NCBI GenBank assembly: GCA_047975195.1 | Contig: JBKEDB010000005.1 | Coordinates: 62,001 to 126,000, forward strand | Direction of reading: 5' to 3' | Origin: Cumulibacter sp047975195 | GTDB taxonomy: Bacteria; Actinomycetota; Actinomycetes; Mycobacteriales; Antricoccaceae | Length of the DNA stretch: 64,000 nucleotides | Notes under the pieces: model-generated | Told to the model about the DNA's origin: nothing | Database searches by the model: none | What the model saw: only the letters and a program-made list of their open reading frames with translations | Position numbers and translations under genes: made by a program | Shown: in pieces, positions 61,518 to 64,000 of the stretch | How positions within the stretch are numbered: the stretch's first letter is position 1 | How the letters are laid out: every line of letters starts with the position of its first letter

Positions 61518-64000
61518 GTGTCGACACAGCAGGAATCACGACCTCCCCATGCATCCTCGAAGTCGGACTTCGGAACCAATGACTGGGTCATCGAAGACAT
61601 GTACCAGCGGTTTTTGGAGTCTCCGGACAAGGTAGACCCCGCGTGGCACGAGTTCTTTGCGGATTACAAGCCCAGTACGACCGATACGTCGTCCAACGGC
61701 GCATCGGCGCCTGCCACACCTGCACCGCCAACTCCGGTCCAGCCCAGCACTCGCACGCCACAATCGGCGCCCGCTCAGCCACGGCCCGCCGCGGCCGCAC
61801 CAGAACCCACTACACCTGCCGACAAGACCACTGCGGCGAAGAAACCCGACGCACAGGCCGCCGCGAAGCCTGCGCCGAAGAAGTCCTCCACGCCGGTCCC
61901 TGAGGACGCCACGCTCGAGCAAATCCGTGGTGCCAGCCGCACGATCGTCTCCAACATGGAGAACTCGCTGCAGATCCCGACCGCGACGTCGGTCCGTTCG
62001 GTCCCGGCGAAACTGCTGTTCGACAACCGTATCGTGATCAACAATCAGTTGGTCCGCGCCCGCGGCGGCAAGGTGTCCTTCACCCACATCATTGGGTACG
62101 CGTTGGTACAGGCGCTGAAAGACTTCCCAGAGATGAATTACGCCTTCGGCGAGGTCGATGGCAAGCCGACCGTGATCAAGCCGGCGCACGTGGGCCTGGG
62201 CCTGGCCATTGATCTGGCGAAGCCGGACGGTTCGCGCACTCTCGTCGTGGCCAGCATCAAGAACTGTGAGCAACTGGATTTCGCGCAGTTCCACGCCGCG
62301 TACGAGGACATTGTCCGACGTGCCCGCGCTAACAAACTCACCCTGGAGGACTACCAGGGCACGACGATCTCGCTGACGAACCCAGGCACCGTCGGTACCA
62401 ACCACTCGATGGCGCGACTGATGAGCGGCCAAGGGGCGATCATCGGCGTCGGCAACATGGACTACCCGGCCGAGTTCCAGGGCATGAGCGAGTCCACGCT
62501 CACCGATCTTGGCGTCAGCAAGATCATGACGCTTACGTCGACGTACGACCACCGCATCATTCAAGGCGCGTACTCCGGCGATTACCTGCGTCGCCTGCAC
62601 GGCCTGCTACTGGGAGACGATGGTTTCTACGACGAGATCTTCCACGCGCTGCGCATCCCGTACGAGCCGGTCCGCTGGCTGCCGGACATCACCAATACGC
62701 AAGATGGCCAAATCGACAAGGGCACTCGGATCATTGAATTGATCGACGCCTACCGCACCAAGGGCCACTTGATGGCGGATACCGATCCGCTGAACTACCA
62801 GCAGCGCACCCACCCCGACCTCGACATTCGGACCCATGACCTGACCTTGTGGGATCTCGATCGCGAGTTCCCGGTCGGCGGATTCGCCGGCAATCGCGTG
62901 ATGAAGTTGCGCGACATCCTCGGCGTGCTGCGCGATGCGTACTGCCGCACCGTCGGTGTCGAATACATGCACATCACCGACCCCGAGGAACGCCGCTGGA
63001 TTCAGGAGCGGATCGAGGGCGTCTCGGAAAAAATACCGAACGAGTGGCAGAAACACATCCTTGGCCGTCTCAACGCCGCCGAGGCGTTTGAAACCTTCCT
63101 GCAGACGAAGTTCGTCGGCCAGAAGCGGTTCTCGCTCGAAGGTGGCGAGACCGTGATCCCGCTGCTGGATTCGGTCCTGCAGCGCGCCGCCGAGGCCGAG
63201 TTGGACGAAGTAGCTATCGGTATGCCGCACCGCGGCCGCCTGAACGTGCTAGCGAACACCGTCGGCAAGTCCTACGGACAGATCTTCCGCGAGTTCGAGG
63301 GCAACATCGACCCGGCGACCGCGCACGGTTCCGGTGACGTGAAGTACCACCTAGGCGCCGAGGGTGAGTTCACGCATCCGGTGAGCGGTCACTCGACGAA
63401 GGTGTCGCTGACCTCGAACCCGTCGCACCTTGAAACGGTGAACCCGGTACTGGAAGGCATCGTCCGGGCGAAGCAGGACAAGGTCAATAAGGGCGAACAG
63501 GGCTTCACCGTGCTCCCGGTGCTGATGCACGGCGACTCGGCCTTCGCCGGCCAGGGCGTCGTCGCGGAGACCCTGAACCTTTCGCAGCTTCGCGGCTACC
63601 GTACCGGCGGCACCGTGCACATCATCGTCAACAACCAGGTCGGATTCACCACCTCGCCTGCTGCCGCACGCTCCTCGCTCTATTGCACAGACGTCGCTCG
63701 GATGGTGTCGGCGCCGATATTCCACGTCAACGGCGACGACCCCGAAGCCTGCGTTCGCGTCGCCCGACTCGCCGTCGAGTACCGCCAGGCCTTCAAGAAG
63801 GACGTCGTCATCGACATGCTGTGCTACCGGCGCCGCGGTCACAACGAAGGTGACGATCCGTCGATGACGCAGCCGCTGATGTACGACGTGATCGATGCCA
63901 AGCGCTCGGTGCGCAAGCTCTACACCGAAGCCCTGGTTGGCCGCGGCGACATCACGATGGACGAAGCCACTGAGGCCCTGCAGGATTTCCAGAAGCGGCT
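61518..64000 (+). CDS. kgd: Multifunctional 2-oxoglutarate decarboxylase/dehydrogenase E1 (Kgd), 5' part
   Basis: 827 codons to the right edge; the rest is missing. GTG start. The N-terminus DWVIEDMYQRFLESPDKVDP is the E1 entry; an Ala/Pro/Lys-rich linker (about 55-130) leads to a succinyltransferase-like domain (VSFTHIIGYALVQALKDFPE, TSTYDHRIIQGAYSG), then the ThDP domain with GEHRGRLNVL-type (PHRGRLNVLANTVGK), GDSAFAGQGVV and IVNNQVGFTT. This E2o-E1 fusion is the actinobacterial Kgd/OdhA type. Confidence 0.95.
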   Translation, partial: MSTQQESRPPHASSKSDFGTNDWVIEDMYQRFLESPDKVDPAWHEFFADYKPSTTDTSSNGASAPATPAPPTPVQPSTRTPQSAPAQPRPAAAAPEPTTPADKTTAAKKPDAQAAAKPAPKKSSTPVPEDATLEQIRGASRTIVSNMENSLQIPTATSVRSVPAKLLFDNRIVINNQLVRARGGKVSFTHIIGYALVQALKDFPEMNYAFGEVDGKPTVIKPAHVGLGLAIDLAKPDGSRTLVVASIKNCEQLDFAQFHAAYEDIVRRARANKLTLEDYQGTTISLTNPGTVGTNHSMARLMSGQGAIIGVGNMDYPAEFQGMSESTLTDLGVSKIMTLTSTYDHRIIQGAYSGDYLRRLHGLLLGDDGFYDEIFHALRIPYEPVRWLPDITNTQDGQIDKGTRIIELIDAYRTKGHLMADTDPLNYQQRTHPDLDIRTHDLTLWDLDREFPVGGFAGNRVMKLRDILGVLRDAYCRTVGVEYMHITDPEERRWIQERIEGVSEKIPNEWQKHILGRLNAAEAFETFLQTKFVGQKRFSLEGGETVIPLLDSVLQRAAEAELDEVAIGMPHRGRLNVLANTVGKSYGQIFREFEGNIDPATAHGSGDVKYHLGAEGEFTHPVSGHSTKVSLTSNPSHLETVNPVLEGIVRAKQDKVNKGEQGFTVLPVLMHGDSAFAGQGVVAETLNLSQLRGYRTGGTVHIIVNNQVGFTTSPAAARSSLYCTDVARMVSAPIFHVNGDDPEACVRVARLAVEYRQAFKKDVVIDMLCYRRRGHNEGDDPSMTQPLMYDVIDAKRSVRKLYTEALVGRGDITMDEATEALQDFQKR

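Overview
This window is a stretch of high-GC chromosomal DNA from an actinobacterium (Actinomycetota). The evidence is the gene content and order: an argS-lysA-hom-thrC-thrB-rho-rpmE-prfA-prmC-Sua5-wecA-atp block arranged much as I remember it in Mycobacterium tuberculosis, a PriA-type HisA, MurA with Asp in place of the catalytic Cys, an MeaA/Ecm-type mutase, and Kgd-type 2-oxoglutarate decarboxylase. GTG/TTG starts and 4-nt ATGA or GTGA overlaps are common, and several genes have a -10-like hexamer about six bases before the start codon, as expected of leaderless mRNAs. The genus cannot be fixed from the sequence alone. No prophage, CRISPR array or insertion sequence was seen.

1-16.8 kb is mostly minus-strand amino-acid biosynthesis: hisD, hisC, hisB, hisH, priA and hisF, then hisI, trpE, a Trp-associated membrane protein, trpC, trpB, trpA and the start of lgt. 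No trpF was seen, which fits PriA serving both pathways. The block is broken twice. A GNAT-like/Nudix gene lies in reverse between trpE and trpC. An insertion between hisF and hisI holds two tandem low-complexity four-helix membrane proteins, a decayed gene remnant, a six-copy 8-bp repeat and an AbrB/RelE-like toxin-antitoxin pair. Upstream of hisD are a membrane protein, a degenerate amidohydrolase and dnaE.

20.4-27.3 kb is accessory: an unknown conserved protein, an ECHDC3-like crotonase, a GH114 lipoprotein, a DNA-alkylation repair cluster (ECF sigma factor, Ogt-type methyltransferase, Ada zinc-domain protein without its acceptor Cys, then AlkB) and an ABC-F ATPase. 27.3-33.2 kb holds carbon and cell-wall metabolism: B12-dependent ethylmalonyl-CoA mutase, a MaoC hydratase, malate dehydrogenase, MurA and a PduO cobalamin adenosyltransferase.

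33.1-43.6 kb is the F1Fo ATP synthase operon (atpI, an AtpZ-like gene, then B-E-F-H-A-G-D-C) with a DUF2550 gene downstream, and wecA and a Sua5/TsaC gene upstream. 43.6-58.6 kb contains a FhuF-like Fe-S protein, a fused enoyl-CoA hydratase/3-hydroxyacyl-CoA dehydrogenase, prmC, prfA, rpmE, rho with a long Asn/Arg-rich disordered insert, thrB, thrC, hom, lysA, argS (HIGH motif replaced), tRNA-Arg(CCG) and a frameshifted MazF pseudogene. 58.6-64 kb has two small membrane proteins, an ABC exporter pair and the 5' part of kgd, which runs off the right edge.
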